Shown in pieces: positions 23,991-33,705 of a DNA stretch of 64,000 bases. Every line of letters begins with the position of its first letter. The first letter of the stretch is position 1. The notes under the pieces are model-generated. The model was not told the origin of the DNA and made no database searches. It worked only from the letters and a program-made list of their open reading frames with translations. The stretch is from Vicia villosa (taxonomy: Eukaryota > Streptophyta > Magnoliopsida > Fabales > Fabaceae), in assembly GCF_029867415.1 (NCBI RefSeq), contig NC_081183.1, forward strand, positions 69,020,980 to 69,084,979. Reading direction: 5' to 3'. The position numbers and the translations under genes are program-made.

Positions 23991-24976
23991 AGTCAATGGA
24001 CCGTGCTCGACATGACCGGATGCTCAGGCAGGCCAGCAAGTTAAAAGGGGTTGTTAAAAAAAGTGTAGGTCCTCGGTTAGCAGCTGTGCAGAGGTCCCCG
24101 GTCGCGGGTTTGGGTGCCTCCTCCTCCTCCGCTGGTGTTGCTGGTTCCCCCCTGAGGAATTCTGATCAAGATGAATCTCTGAGGCCGGTTACAGTGCTTC
24201 CTTCTCCCCTCCGTCCACAGCTTGATCCAGACGCCTTGGTCCGCCGCAAGCGCCAGAGAACTGAAGTCGTGGATCTTACCCATGAAGAGGCTGTTGATAT
24301 CTTCACCTTTCCTTCGTGCTTTCTCCAGCCCAGATTCTTCGAAGGCGGTCCCTCCTTGACTATTCCGCGTGCTGAGTCTCTGCATATTGAGGGTCTGGAG
24401 CCTTCGGTTCGTCAGAGGTTCCTAGTGCAGGACGCTTCGGCTATGGTCCGGCTTCTGGAGATGGCCACTCTCTATGCCCGCTCGGAGCCTTTGTCGGCAG
24501 AGGCGGCGAGGTTGCTTCAGGATCTGGTCAAGATGATGACTTCTGTTGTGGAGGAAAAGGACCGGCTGCTGACGGAGATGGGCGAGGAGTTGGATGTTGT
24601 GAAGGCTCGGCTGGGCGAAAAAGAGGGTGCTCTGGTGGACCTGCAAGGTCAGTACACCTTGCTCTCCAGAACTCTGTATGGAGCAATGCTATCCTCCTCG
24701 GTTAGAGAGGCCTGTCTTCTCCGTTCTCAGATTCCTGCTGAGGATGAGTCGGAAGAGGAGAGGGCTCTTTTAACCCGGGAAGAACTGATCCAATACATCA
24801 GAGTTTTGGGGGGTGATTGTGTGGCTGCCACCGAGGATACCTATAACTCCACTGTGGCCCAACTCAAATTGAAGAATCCGGGGGTGGAGTTGGTGGTTAA
24901 AGGTACAGGGCCTTACCATCGGGTAGAGGGCGACCAGATTGTTTCTCCAGCCTTTGGGGAGGAGCCGGTGACCTAG
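23991..24976 (+). CDS. Antisense gene of the Tat element, last coding exon
   Basis: An uninterrupted 326-codon stretch from the first ATG (23996) to TAG at 24976. It probably continues the frame of the exon ending at 23871. Features in order: a basic N-terminus (MDRARHDRMLRQASKLKGVVKK), a Ser/Ala/Pro-rich linker, RRKRQR at residues 83-88 as a candidate nuclear localisation signal, VVDLT at 91-95 resembling a SUMO-interacting motif, and a long helical stretch about residues 165-230 (LLQDLVKMMTSVVEEKDRLL and on) likely to form a coiled coil. It has no membrane segment. No enzyme motif was recognised. The features fit a nuclear protein that self-associates, as reported for the antisense product of Grande elements; the function here is inference. 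Confidence 0.75.
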
Positions 24977-25323
24977 GGAGCCGAGGACGTCCAAGTTGAA
25001 GAAGGTGTTTGATGTTTTTCTGTCTAAGTTTGGGGCCTGCGTGCCTGTCATTTTGTAATGTTGCTTTTCTAGGGGGTATGCCCCCCGTTTTGATCATGTA
25101 TGTACAATTTACCAGCTCGGTCTATATGGCCGTAGTTGGGCACATTTTCGGGCTTTTTGCCCGCTTTTATTTAAATGTACTTAGTTTATAACGCTTTTGT
25201 GCTTTTCTTTGGGACTTGTGCACGTGCGTTATGAGTTTTTTGGGAAATGCGTTATCGTTTTCCAATGTCATTATTCCTTAATGGCATATTCGTTTCCCAA
25301 GATTATTGTTCCCCTTCTTCCCT

Positions 25324-25330
25324 TATAAAA
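25324..25330 (+). promoter_or_regulatory. TATA box of the second antisense transcript
   Basis: TATAAAA follows CCCTTCTTCCCT and precedes GGAGG, about 45 bases before a strong ATG context (GCAAGGATGGGT, ATG at 25372). It is separate from the promoter at 22395. Confidence 0.55.
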
Positions 25331-25371
25331 GGAGGTCTTATGAACCTCTCTTTCTTCATTTCTTCGCAAGG

Positions 25372-25619
25372 ATGGGTGGAGCTAATAAGAAAAAGGTGTC
25401 TTCAACCTCATGTCCCGTGGGGTGAAGAAGGTGAACGAGAAGAAGAAGGCTTCGACTGGCTCTGCTTCTCGTTCTCGTGGCTCTTTGAGTTTGGAAGCTC
25501 GTGCTAGGGAGACTGGTTTGAGGATCGTGATTAACACGGATGATTCTGAGACCGAGTGGGACAAAGACTGGAATCAGTACGTTCACTCGGAGGAATTTGC
25601 CAATCGGGAGGAATGAAAT
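25372..25619 (+). pseudogene. Second small antisense gene, basic protein
   Basis: The best-context ATG at 25372 starts MGGANKKKVSSTS, then stops after 17 codons. The longer frame (25410-25616, 68 codons) continues with MSRGVKKVNEKKKASTG and SRSRGSLSLEARARE, ending acidic (TDDSETEWDKDWNQY). The similar Lys-rich character on both sides suggests one small protein of about 80 residues broken by a single-base shift near 25405. It lies head-to-tail after the first antisense gene, with its own TATA box, and an AATAAA at 25665. I recognise no domain. Its charged, short, Ser/Arg-rich nature could suit nucleic acid or chromatin binding, which is only a guess. Confidence 0.5.
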
Positions 25620-25664
25620 GTTTTCTTTTCAATTGTTTGTTTTGTAATTTCCCATTAATGGATG

Positions 25665-25670
25665 AATAAA
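25665..25670 (+). terminator. Polyadenylation signal of the second antisense gene
   Basis: AATAAA lies 48 bases after the TGA at 25617, in a T-rich 3' region (TTTTGTAATTTCCC upstream). Confidence 0.5.
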
Positions 25671-26005
25671 ACACTGTTCCTTTGTGTATTTGTGTTGCAT
25701 TTTATGAATATTTGCTCGACTTATGATGTGTTGATCGCCTAGTGTTTGGAACTATGGTCGAATGTCGGGGACGTGTGCCCGGCATATGATGAGTCTCGGA
25801 TTTCGTTGTGTTGAGTTCCGGGGCTCATGGCGTGAACGGTCCCTTCGCGAGCGGGGTGTTCTGCCATCATGGTACTTGTTTACGACTGGGATGCTCGGTA
25901 TTCGGGCCCCCGAAGGACAAGGAGTCTGTTCAATTAATAGAGCAGGCTTCTGTCATTTTGTTTCATCTATAGGTGCTCGGCGTGTACCAGGCCGTACCTG
26001 TGGTT
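25671..26005. other. Spacer between integrase and antisense genes
   Basis: About 335 bp separate the end of integrase (minus) and the end of the small antisense gene (plus), so the two transcription units converge here. No further frame or motif of note. Confidence 0.5.
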
Positions 26006-27230
26006 TTAACTATAATATTGTTTAAGCTTTTCGGCGTTCCAGGGTCGAGCGAGCTCTTCTCCTTGCAAATTTTCTAAGTAATATGCCCCGTTTTCTGTCT
26101 TTGCCCGGACACGGTAGGGGCCTTCCCAATTCGCGGCCAGTTTTCCTTTTCGGGAATCTTTGTGGTTTCTTTTTAACACTAGGCTGTCTATTTTAAATTC
26201 CCGTTTAATAACCTTAGCGTCATGTCTTAGGGCGATTTTTTGTTTAAGCGAAGCTTCGTGTAGAGCGGCTCCAGTGCAAATTTCTTCGACCAGGTCGAGC
26301 TCTTCTCTGGTTGCCACGGTATTTCCCTCTGCCTCGAGTGGCTCTTCGATGCGTCTAGAGGGCACATGTATTTCGACGGGGATCACGGCCTCCATTCCGT
26401 ACGTCAGTCGAAAAGGGGTTTCCCTAGTAGTGGAATGTGGTGTAGTGCGATAGTCCCACAGGACGCTGTGCAGCTCTTCTACCCATCCCCTTTTTATTTC
26501 GTCTAGTCTTCTTTTGAGGCCCCTCAAAATCACTCTGTTAGCGGCCTCTGCTCGCCCGTTTGTTTGTGGGTGCTCGACTGACGTGAAATGTTGCTTCGTA
26601 CCTAATTTCGTGAGGAATTCTTGGAAGCGCCTGTATGTAAACTGGGTGCCGTTGTCGGTGATGATAGCTAATGGTACCCCAAACCGGGCGAGGATGTTTC
26701 TTTTGTAGAAGCGGAGTACATTCAAGTATGTGATTTTGGCAAGTGGTTCATCCTCGATCCATTTGGTAAAATAGTCGACCGCGACTATGAGATATTTGTT
26801 CTGATTGCTTTCGATCACGAACGGACCGAGGAGATCCATTCCCCACCACGCAAATGGCCAGGGAGATGATAAGGATTTGAGTTCGTTAGGGGGCGTAAGG
26901 TGCATGTCACCGAAACGTTGGAATTTGTCGCATCTCTTAACGTATTATTTGGCGTCGTCTTGCATTGTTGGCCAATAGTAACCTCTCGGAGAGCCTTTCG
27001 GGCGAGTGATCTTCCTCCTAGATGTTGGGAATTGATTCCCTCGTGTATCTCTCGGAGTATGTGGGGGACCGTGCCCTCGTCTATACATTTGAGGAGAGGT
27101 ATGGAAAATCCTCGCCGGTATAGGCGATTTTCGATAGTGTCTTCGGATGGTGGAGGCCCCTTTCGGATCGGCGGGCAGGAGGTCACCTGTTAAGTAATTG
27201 TACACGGGGGTCATCCAACAGGATGTGTCT
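26006..27230 (-). pseudogene. Tat integrase
   Basis: The N-terminal zinc-binding part is spread over two frames (27214-26945 and 27186-26815). It keeps the His pair (IHEGINSQHLGG) but reads CDKF instead of CDKC, losing one Cys. A TAA lies between it and the main frame (26905-26006). That 299-codon frame holds the core with Asp24 (WGMDLLGP), Asp84 (ITDNGTQF) and Glu120 (GRAEAAN), with exactly 35 residues between the last two, so the DD35E triad is intact. The C-terminus ends WNAEKLKQYYS. Integrase would insert the DNA copy into the genome. It is nonfunctional as encoded here. Confidence 0.9.
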
Positions 27231-27240
27231 CCTATTGCGT

Positions 27241-27940
27241 TTACGAGTGAGAGGGAGGATGGGATTTCGGTGCTGTGGGTTTTGGTAATATTTCCTGGAT
27301 TACGGATTTGTTACCTCCCTTCATTCTTGTGCTCGCTAGTTTTGATAGGACGTCTGCTCGAGCGTTGTGTTCCCTTGGGATGTATTTTACTTTGGCGCTC
27401 CTGAATCGGGTCAGTCTTTCTTTTACGAGGGCTAGGTATTCGGCGAGAGCTTCACTTTTGACCTGATATTCGCCCGAGATGTGTGACGTGACCAATTGAG
27501 AGTCGGTAAATACCTCAATTTCCTCGGCTTCCAAGTCGTTTGCGAGGCGCAACCCAGCTAGCAGGGCCTCAAATTCTACTTGGTTCCTTCTCCACTTTCA
27601 AGAATGATCCCTGCCCCGCTGTCGGTCGAGCTTGAAGCGCCGTCCATATATAAGGTCCATCTTTGGGCGTTGTTGTTTGTTGTTTCGGGGAAGGCTATTT
27701 CGGCTACGAAGTCCGCCAAGGCCTGTGCTTTAAGGGATTTTCTTCCCTCGTATTTGATGTCGAACTCCGCAAGTTCCAATGACCACCAGAGCATTCTCCC
27801 GGCCATGTCAGGGCGTGCGAGCAATTGTTTCACGGGTTGCTCGGTTCGCACGACTACGGTATGTGCTAGGAAATAGTGTCTGAGTCTTCGTGCCGCGGTT
27901 ATTAACGCGAGTCCGACCTTTTCGATCTGTTGATATCTGA
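27241..27940 (-). pseudogene. Tat RNase H C-terminus and second RNase H
   Basis: From about 27940 the frame ending at 27576 has VRTEQPVKQLLARPDMAGRM, then LYMDGASSSTDSGAGIILES, the DGASS start of a second, archaeal-type RNase H known from Tat elements. After a shift near 27580 the next frame (27552-27241) carries VEFEALLAGLRLAN, VFTDSQLVTSHISGEY and REHNARADVLSKLAS, the rest of that domain with its Glu, Asp and Asp acid residues visible. At least two frameshifts interrupt it. The lineage assignment rests on this duplicated RNase H and on YMDDMIVKS. Confidence 0.85.
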
Positions 27941-29005
27941 TCTCGGGCCCTGAAGTGCTTTGCTTGTGAAGTAAACGGGTTTCTGGCCTTCTGAGGTTTC
28001 TCGTATAGAGGCCGTGCTAACGGCCTCGGGGGCTACGGCGAGGTAGAGATATAAGATTTCTCCAGCTTCCGGTCTAGATAAAACTGGTGGGCTGGATAAT
28101 GCCCGTTTGAGATAGGAGAGGGCGCGTTCGCACTCCTCTGTCCATTCGAATATGGTTTCTTTGTGGAGGAGTTTGAAGAGTGGCAGGGCATGCTGCGCGG
28201 ATTTTGCCACGAATCTGGATAGTGAGGTGAGCATGCCGTTCAAGGTTTGGATTGATTTTTTCGAATTTGGAGTGGGAAAGTCTGAGAAAGCCCTGCACTT
28301 ATCCGGGTTGGCTTCGATTCCTCTTTCTGTTAAGTAGAAGCCGAGGAATTTTCCAGCTCGGACGCCGAATGTGCATTTTTTCGGGTTGAATCTCATTTTA
28401 CACTTTCGGGCTTGCTCGAAAACCCTTTTAAGGTGAGCGGCGTGATCGGTTTCCTGTTGGGATTTGACGATCATATCGTCCATATAGACTTCAAGAATAT
28501 CACCTATCTTTGCTTGAAAGACTTTGTTCATCATGCGCTGGTACGTCGCACCAGCGTTCTTCAGACCGAAGGGCATTACGTTGTAGTAATAGTTGCCCGA
28601 TTCGGTCATGAAGGCCATATATTTCTTGTCAGTTTTAGCCATGGGTATTTGATTGTACCCGGAATATGCGTCCATGAATGAAAGTAATTTAAAACCGGCG
28701 GAATTATCAACTAGTTTATCTATGTTAGGGAGAGGATAAGCATATTTTGGGCAAGCCTTATTAAGATCGGTGTAGTCAGTGCACATGCGCCATTTTCCAT
28801 TTGATTTTTTGACAAGTACAACATTGGAGAGCCAAGTAGTGTACTTGGCCTCGGATATAAACCTGGCCTTTAGGAGGTCTTTTACAGCTAGTTCGGCCGC
28901 AGCCGTTTTTTCTGGTGAATGCTTTCTTCTCCTCTGAGCGACGGCCTTGCAGGTTGGGTCAATGGTCAGGTGATGGCAAACTACCTCTGGGTCGAGGCCG
29001 AGCAT
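27902..29005 (-). pseudogene. Tat reverse transcriptase and start of RNase H
   Basis: A 367-codon frame, part of the pol polyprotein that copies element RNA into DNA. It shows CTDYTDLNKACPKYAYPLP (residues 75-93), the block LLSFMDAYSGYNQI (107-120), MPFGLKNAGATYQRMMN (144-160) and the catalytic YMDDMIVKS (174-182). The thumb and connection follow with FLGFYLTERGIEANPDKC. Both Asp residues of YMDD are intact. The first RNase H begins with YLYLAVAPEAVS, but near 27940 the frame shifts and the ORF ends in unrelated residues. The ATG at 29005 is internal to pol and is not a real start. RT alone looks complete; the polyprotein is broken. Confidence 0.92.
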
Positions 29006-29127
29006 TTCCGCAGCGCTCCAGGCGAATAGGTCGGCATTCTCACGGAGGCAAGCTTTGAGTTGCCTTTTGGCCAGGTCTGGTAGGTTTGATCCGATCTTGA
29101 CTCCCCTGGTCGGATCTTCTCTGAGGG

Positions 29128-29790
29128 CTACGAGCTCAAATTCTCCGTCCAGAATTGGCCGAAGGATCCCTTCTGATGTGCCTGAGTTGATGCTCGGCTG
29201 GGTTCTCCCAGAAAAAGACTGTCGAGGTCGACAGTGTCGATGCGGGACATAGACTTGTTGGTTTCTAGAGCAGTGCTAGTTGCTTTCTTTTCTTGGGCCG
29301 GTGTTTTGATCGCGCTCAGGCCCTTGGCGGAGGCTTCGAAACACCTTCTGGCTGCTTCGATGTCACCGTGGAGTGTCGCTACTTGTCCTCTATTCGTATA
29401 GTATTTGAGCTTGAGGTGTAGGGTTGAGGGAACCGCGATTAATTCGGCCGGAGTGGGGCGTCCGAGGATGCATTGGTATATTGATGGGCAGTCGATGACC
29501 AGAAATTGGACTTTCACTGCCCTGGCGGTCTCTGCTGACCCGATCGAAACTATGAGTTCCACGAATCCCCACGGCTTGGTTACTGTGCCATTGAATCCTT
29601 GTAGGTCCGATCCTACGTATGGGGTAAAGTGACTGTGGTTCAGCTGCAACGTCTTGAACAATTGGGAGTACATGATATCCACTGAACTTCCCTGGCCGGC
29701 CAATATGCGTCGCATTAGGTGCTCCTTTGGGCAACTCTTCTTTATAGAAAGATATTGAGGAGGGACTGCCTTTGGCATGGTCGGAGATCG
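29128..29790 (-). pseudogene. Tat aspartic protease region
   Basis: The frame open from 29778 holds GQGSSVDIMYSQLF, then LQGFNGTVTKPWGFVELIV and FLVIDCPSIYQCILGRPT, the usual order of Tat proteases. The catalytic DTG/DSG position reads GQG, so the essential Asp is missing in this copy. The frame runs on to a stop at 29128, where homology moves to the RT frame near 29140, a further frameshift. The protease normally cuts the gag-pol polyprotein. This copy should be inactive on two counts. Confidence 0.8.
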
Positions 29791-29799
29791 AGGCCATGC

Positions 29800-31578
29800 T
29801 CGTACTGGCCGATATTAGCTCGTCGAACTTGCGTTTCACGGATCCGACGGTCAATTTGCTGAAACCCCCGCCCGATATAACCATCGCGGACGGGAACTTT
29901 TCCCATGTGCAATGGGAGGAATAAGCGGTTGTTGCGTTGGCCCAGTCAGGGAGGTAAAAATCTTCCGGCCTGGTAACGCTCATGGCCACTTGCGTGGAGG
30001 GTGTATCCTCCGCCGGCTTTTCCTCGGTGACTGGCTTAGCTTCTTTAGCGGCCTCCTGTTTCTTCGCATATTGCTTTAGATGTCTCTCTCTGATTAATAT
30101 CTCTGTGGCATCCTTAAGGTGGATGCAATCTTCAGTGTTGTGCCTGTGGCCTTTGTGGAAACGGAAGAATTTCGATTTATCCACGTTTGGCCGGGCGGGC
30201 AAGCTCTTAGGGAACCAGACCTTGCCCGTCTGAAACTCGGCGTTTGCGCATTCGTTCAAGATGCGCTCCCTTGAAGCGTTCAGCGGGGTGTACTCTCGGA
30301 ATTTCCCTGCAGGGGCTTTGTAGTCCTTGGGGTCCCGAGTTAAATCCTCCTTCTTTTTGTCAGTTCCTCGACGAGACTCATCTTGGTGTGCATTTTTACT
30401 GCTCTCTTCGTTCCTGGAATTGCGGACGGCGTGGGCTGCTTCTTTCTCCTCATACTGTATGTAGGCTTGGGCTTTGAAGAAGAATTCGTCAAGAGTGGCC
30501 GGAGTTTCAATTCTGACGGCTTTAGTGAAGTCTGAGCGTAGGCGGAGACCGCGCTCGAGCAAGAACTTCTTCATATGGGCAGTGGTGGATACCTGCACGG
30601 CTTCCTTATTGAATCTTTCTATGTATGCCCGTAGGGACTCGTCCTTTCCTTGTATAATGGCTTCCAAGAAGGCTTCTGACTTCAGGTGTCTTCGGGAGGC
30701 CGTGAAATGTCTGGAAAAAAGTTTTTCGAGCACCCTCCATGATGTGATGGACTCGTCTGGCAAACTTTTATACCAGGTCATGACTCCTTTTCGCAGGGTG
30801 GTCGGGAAGAGACAACATTTAATGGCGCCGGGCACTCCTCTGTAGTCGAGAAGAAGGGCGTCGATGTTCTCAATGTGCTCGTCTGGATCTGTGGTCCCGT
30901 CGTATGTCCCTAACAAAGGGGGTTTTTCGAGACCGATTGGTAGGGGAGCATCTAGAATCGCCTGGGATAGAGGACCATGGCGCTCTTCTTCGTCGTCGCT
31001 GGCGGAGGGAGAAAAAGATCGACCCTGGCTGCGCCTGCGTCGCCTCCGGTTGTCGTCGTGTTTACCCGGGAGTGATCTAGACCTCCTTCTTGGCCGGGGG
31101 GACTGCGAGCGATGACGGGAATGCTGATCGCTCGATCGTTTCTTGGAAGATGGGTCCCCATTCTTCTTGGGGGAAGGGGACCCTGGACATTTATTGGTGA
31201 CCCCTTCGCGTCGAGAACGGATTTTGTGATCGGGGGATTTTTTGAACGGCGCTTCTGTTCGAGGGCCCTGATTCGGCTACTTTGCTGTTGCAGGAGCGCA
31301 TTGGTCTGGGCCAGAGCGGCTAGAACAACGTTTAGTGTCTGGTCCGGGGGAGTCTGCCCTTTTGAGAGGAAAGGGTTGCCCAGATTTTCTTTGTGGTTGT
31401 CCTTTCCGCTTGTATCTCCGAAGCTATGAGATTGATCATCTTGGAGATCTTTAGGGGAAGGAGATGATGTGACACTGTCTCGAGGAATGGTGTTTCTGGA
31501 TGGAGGAACGATAGAGATGTCGTTCTTCTTGAGGATTACAGCGTCTAATGACGAGGGATCTTCGTTATTGCCGGCCAT
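29800..31578 (-). pseudogene. gag: Tat gag, frameshifted
   Basis: Gag forms the particle core. The first frame starts at ATG 31578, about 100 bases past the primer site, and ends at 30952. From about 31200 the true frame switches to the one open from 30916 down to 29390, which contains the gag core. Visible are an Arg/Ser-rich stretch, LLGTYDGTTDPDEHIENID, TWYKSLPDESITSW, the RHFTASRRHLKSEAFLEAIIQ segment, and a knuckle-like FFRFHKGHRHNTEDC near 30175. In related elements that knuckle begins with Cys (CxFHxxHGHxTEDC); here Phe replaces it, so metal binding is probably lost. A second shift near 29790 leads into protease. The homology is clear; the exact shift positions are approximate. Confidence 0.85.
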
Positions 31579-31674
31579 GAGTAATGATTTGGTTAGAGCT
31601 TTGGTTCCTGGGTTCTTGCAGGATGCAAGAATGGATCAAGAAGGTGCAAGAAAGAGGAACGGGGGAGCTAGAGT

Positions 31675-31692
31675 TTCCCACAGACGGCGCCA
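31675..31692 (-). promoter_or_regulatory. Primer binding site of the Tat element
   Basis: The minus strand reads TGGCGCCGTCTGTGGGAA one base inside the 5' LTR. TGGCGCCG-type primer sites are common in plant Ty3/gypsy elements. I do not assign the exact tRNA. Confidence 0.8.
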
Positions 31693-31693
31693 C

Positions 31694-32104
31694 TGATCTT
31701 AGCGAGCAGATCAGATGACCAGCAACAATGAAGGCTTGAGGGTCGGGATGATGAAGATGGAAAAAAGGGTTGTACATGCAAGGCACTCCGATGCCAAAGT
31801 AAGTATGTATTCCACAAGGTACAACAAAGTATTAGGGTTTAGTGGTAAGAAAAGGATTACCTTGCCCTCTGTATGTAGAGGGCCATTTATAGGAAGTTTT
31901 AACGAGCGGATTGGACTCCTCTTCTATGGCGGATATTCAGGAGACGCGTGGAATGTTTGTTTACCGGGCACGAGGGGTCCTCGCAGTCGGTCGCTTGGCT
32001 CGTTTGCCTCGTCTGGTCGGATGGAAACCACCACGTGCATCCTGAAGCGTATTGGGCCGAAGGAGGGAATGGCCCAATTGAATGGATTGGGCTGGTCCAG
32101 AATA
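31694..32104 (-). repeat. 5' LTR of the Tat element
   Basis: This 411-bp LTR is the partner of 21698-22109. Its minus-strand start is TATTCTGG, so the usual TG has become TA. It has the same TATAAATGG at 31883-31891 and the hairpin just downstream. Confidence 0.92.
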
Positions 32105-33705
32105 ATAAGTATAATAGATTGGAATATAATAGATATTGAATTGATTATTTGTTTGTCGGTACCTTACGGTGTTTCGAAAAGTTGACCGTAATTGTATTTT
32201 TGGCTAAACACTAATGAATTGATACTTGATTTGAAGTATATTCTTATATTTGTTGGCAAATATGAATTAACATGAGATAGTATGACTTACTAGTGTTAAT
32301 TGCTTGTTGTGAACCGTAATTGAATATTATTTCTATTATGTGAATTGATATCAATGTGTTGTGAATGTTGTGTACAATTTGATATATAATTCATAGAGTT
32401 GAATTATTGTTGATATGCGGTAAGTTAAGATTGATGAGATAATCTTAATTGCATAGTTGGTTGGTTATTGTACATTCATTCATGGCATTGTCGACTTTAT
32501 TGTGGAAGCGGTGAAACTATGGGTTCACATGATATTAGACGGTGATCCTTGAATGGAAATAAACGTAGATTACGTTGATCCGTAATTGGAAACATGCATA
32601 GTGGCTTTGATCTTGTCCGGATCGGAAGCGGCTTGGATTCTAGAGTGAATTCGGAAAGCGGTAAACTATATGTTTACATTTGGTGGCTTCGATCTTGTCC
32701 AGATTCGAAGCGTGGCTAGATTCTATATGAATCGGAAGCGGTGGAACTTTAGGTCCACATTGGGTACCACATGCATTGAGTCACATGTCTTGCATTGAAT
32801 CACATGTCTTGCATTGAGTCACATTAGAGTTATGTGATAATTGATTATGTGCATTTGATGTTGTTGTGATATGTGTATGAGTTTGATAATTGAAATGGGT
32901 GATGTTTGAATACATAATTGGTTAAATGTGTGAATATGTGATAATTATGGTTATGTGCATAATTGAAAATATAGTATTGAAATTGGAATATTATACTTGT
33001 TGTATGATTAATATATGTGAATATATTGATTAGAATTAATTTACATGATTAGGAAAGGTGAAATGTATTCCTATAATTGTCGATTTTAACCATTGTATCC
33101 TTTTTATACTTTCTTCATAATGATCCGTATTCTCACCCTTCTGTTTTAATGTTGCCCTTGGTTGGTGACGTGCAGGTTCTGGCGTTTAGTAGCTCGTGCG
33201 AGACTTAGCCGGAGATTTCCTCCAAGTTGTTGGAGATTAGGTAGTGAGTCGATGCTCTAGTCATGTAACACTGGGTAGACTAGGCATGTTGAACTCATGT
33301 TTCTATTTGGTTATGTATTATGTTATAACTTGTGAACCTGTTTATTTGGCTACTTGTCGTTTGAGAGGCTTATGTCAAAATTATGAATATTATAATTATG
33401 GTTTATTTTATGTTGAGATTCTTATTGAGATATGATCATGGTATGGGACATGAATCATTTTATGAAATACATGAGTATTTTTAGTACTTTCCGTTGTGAA
33501 TGCATATTCTGTGTGAATTGTAATTAAATGTTTAGGTGTTATTTGGAATGATCAGGTGTATTGTATATTGTAGATAAATGTTGTCGGTTTTTAAAAGCTT
33601 TTAGTTTTTGAAAACATCGATGTGACACCCTTTTGAATTATATGCATGCTGATTCTCTGATTATATGCTTATTTATTTTGGGGTATAAAGGGGTGTTACA
33701 ACATC

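Larger units (their letters stand above)
21698..32104 (-). mobile_element. Tat-lineage Ty3/gypsy element, TSD ATAAG
   Basis: A 10,407-bp element is flanked by ATAAG at 21693-21697 and 32105-32109. On the minus strand the order is 5' LTR, primer site, gag, protease, RT-RNase H, second RNase H, integrase, long 3' internal region, polypurine tract, 3' LTR. The YMDDMIVKS motif of RT and the extra RNase H place it in the Tat group. The long 3' region carries two genes on the plus strand. Gag-pol is broken by several frameshifts. The LTRs differ at roughly 17-18 of about 411 positions, so it is older than the element at 2926. Confidence 0.93.
20197..33700 (+). mobile_element. Tekay-like solo LTR with nested Tat element, TSD ACATC
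   Basis: It starts TGTAACAGCCCGATTTTTAT and ends GGGGTGTTACA, flanked by ACATC at 20192-20196 and 33701-33705. Removing the Tat element at 21698-32104 and one ATAAG copy leaves 3,092 bp with no primer site and no internal region. It is therefore a solo LTR left by recombination between two LTRs. The right part contains GGTGACGTGCAGGTTCTGG near 33167, mirrored at about 36400. Lineage is inferred from the ends. Confidence 0.8.

Noticed and set aside
26160..31696. Many plus-strand frames opposite the Tat gag-pol
   Set aside because: They mirror conserved gag-pol coding on the minus strand and show no independent domains.
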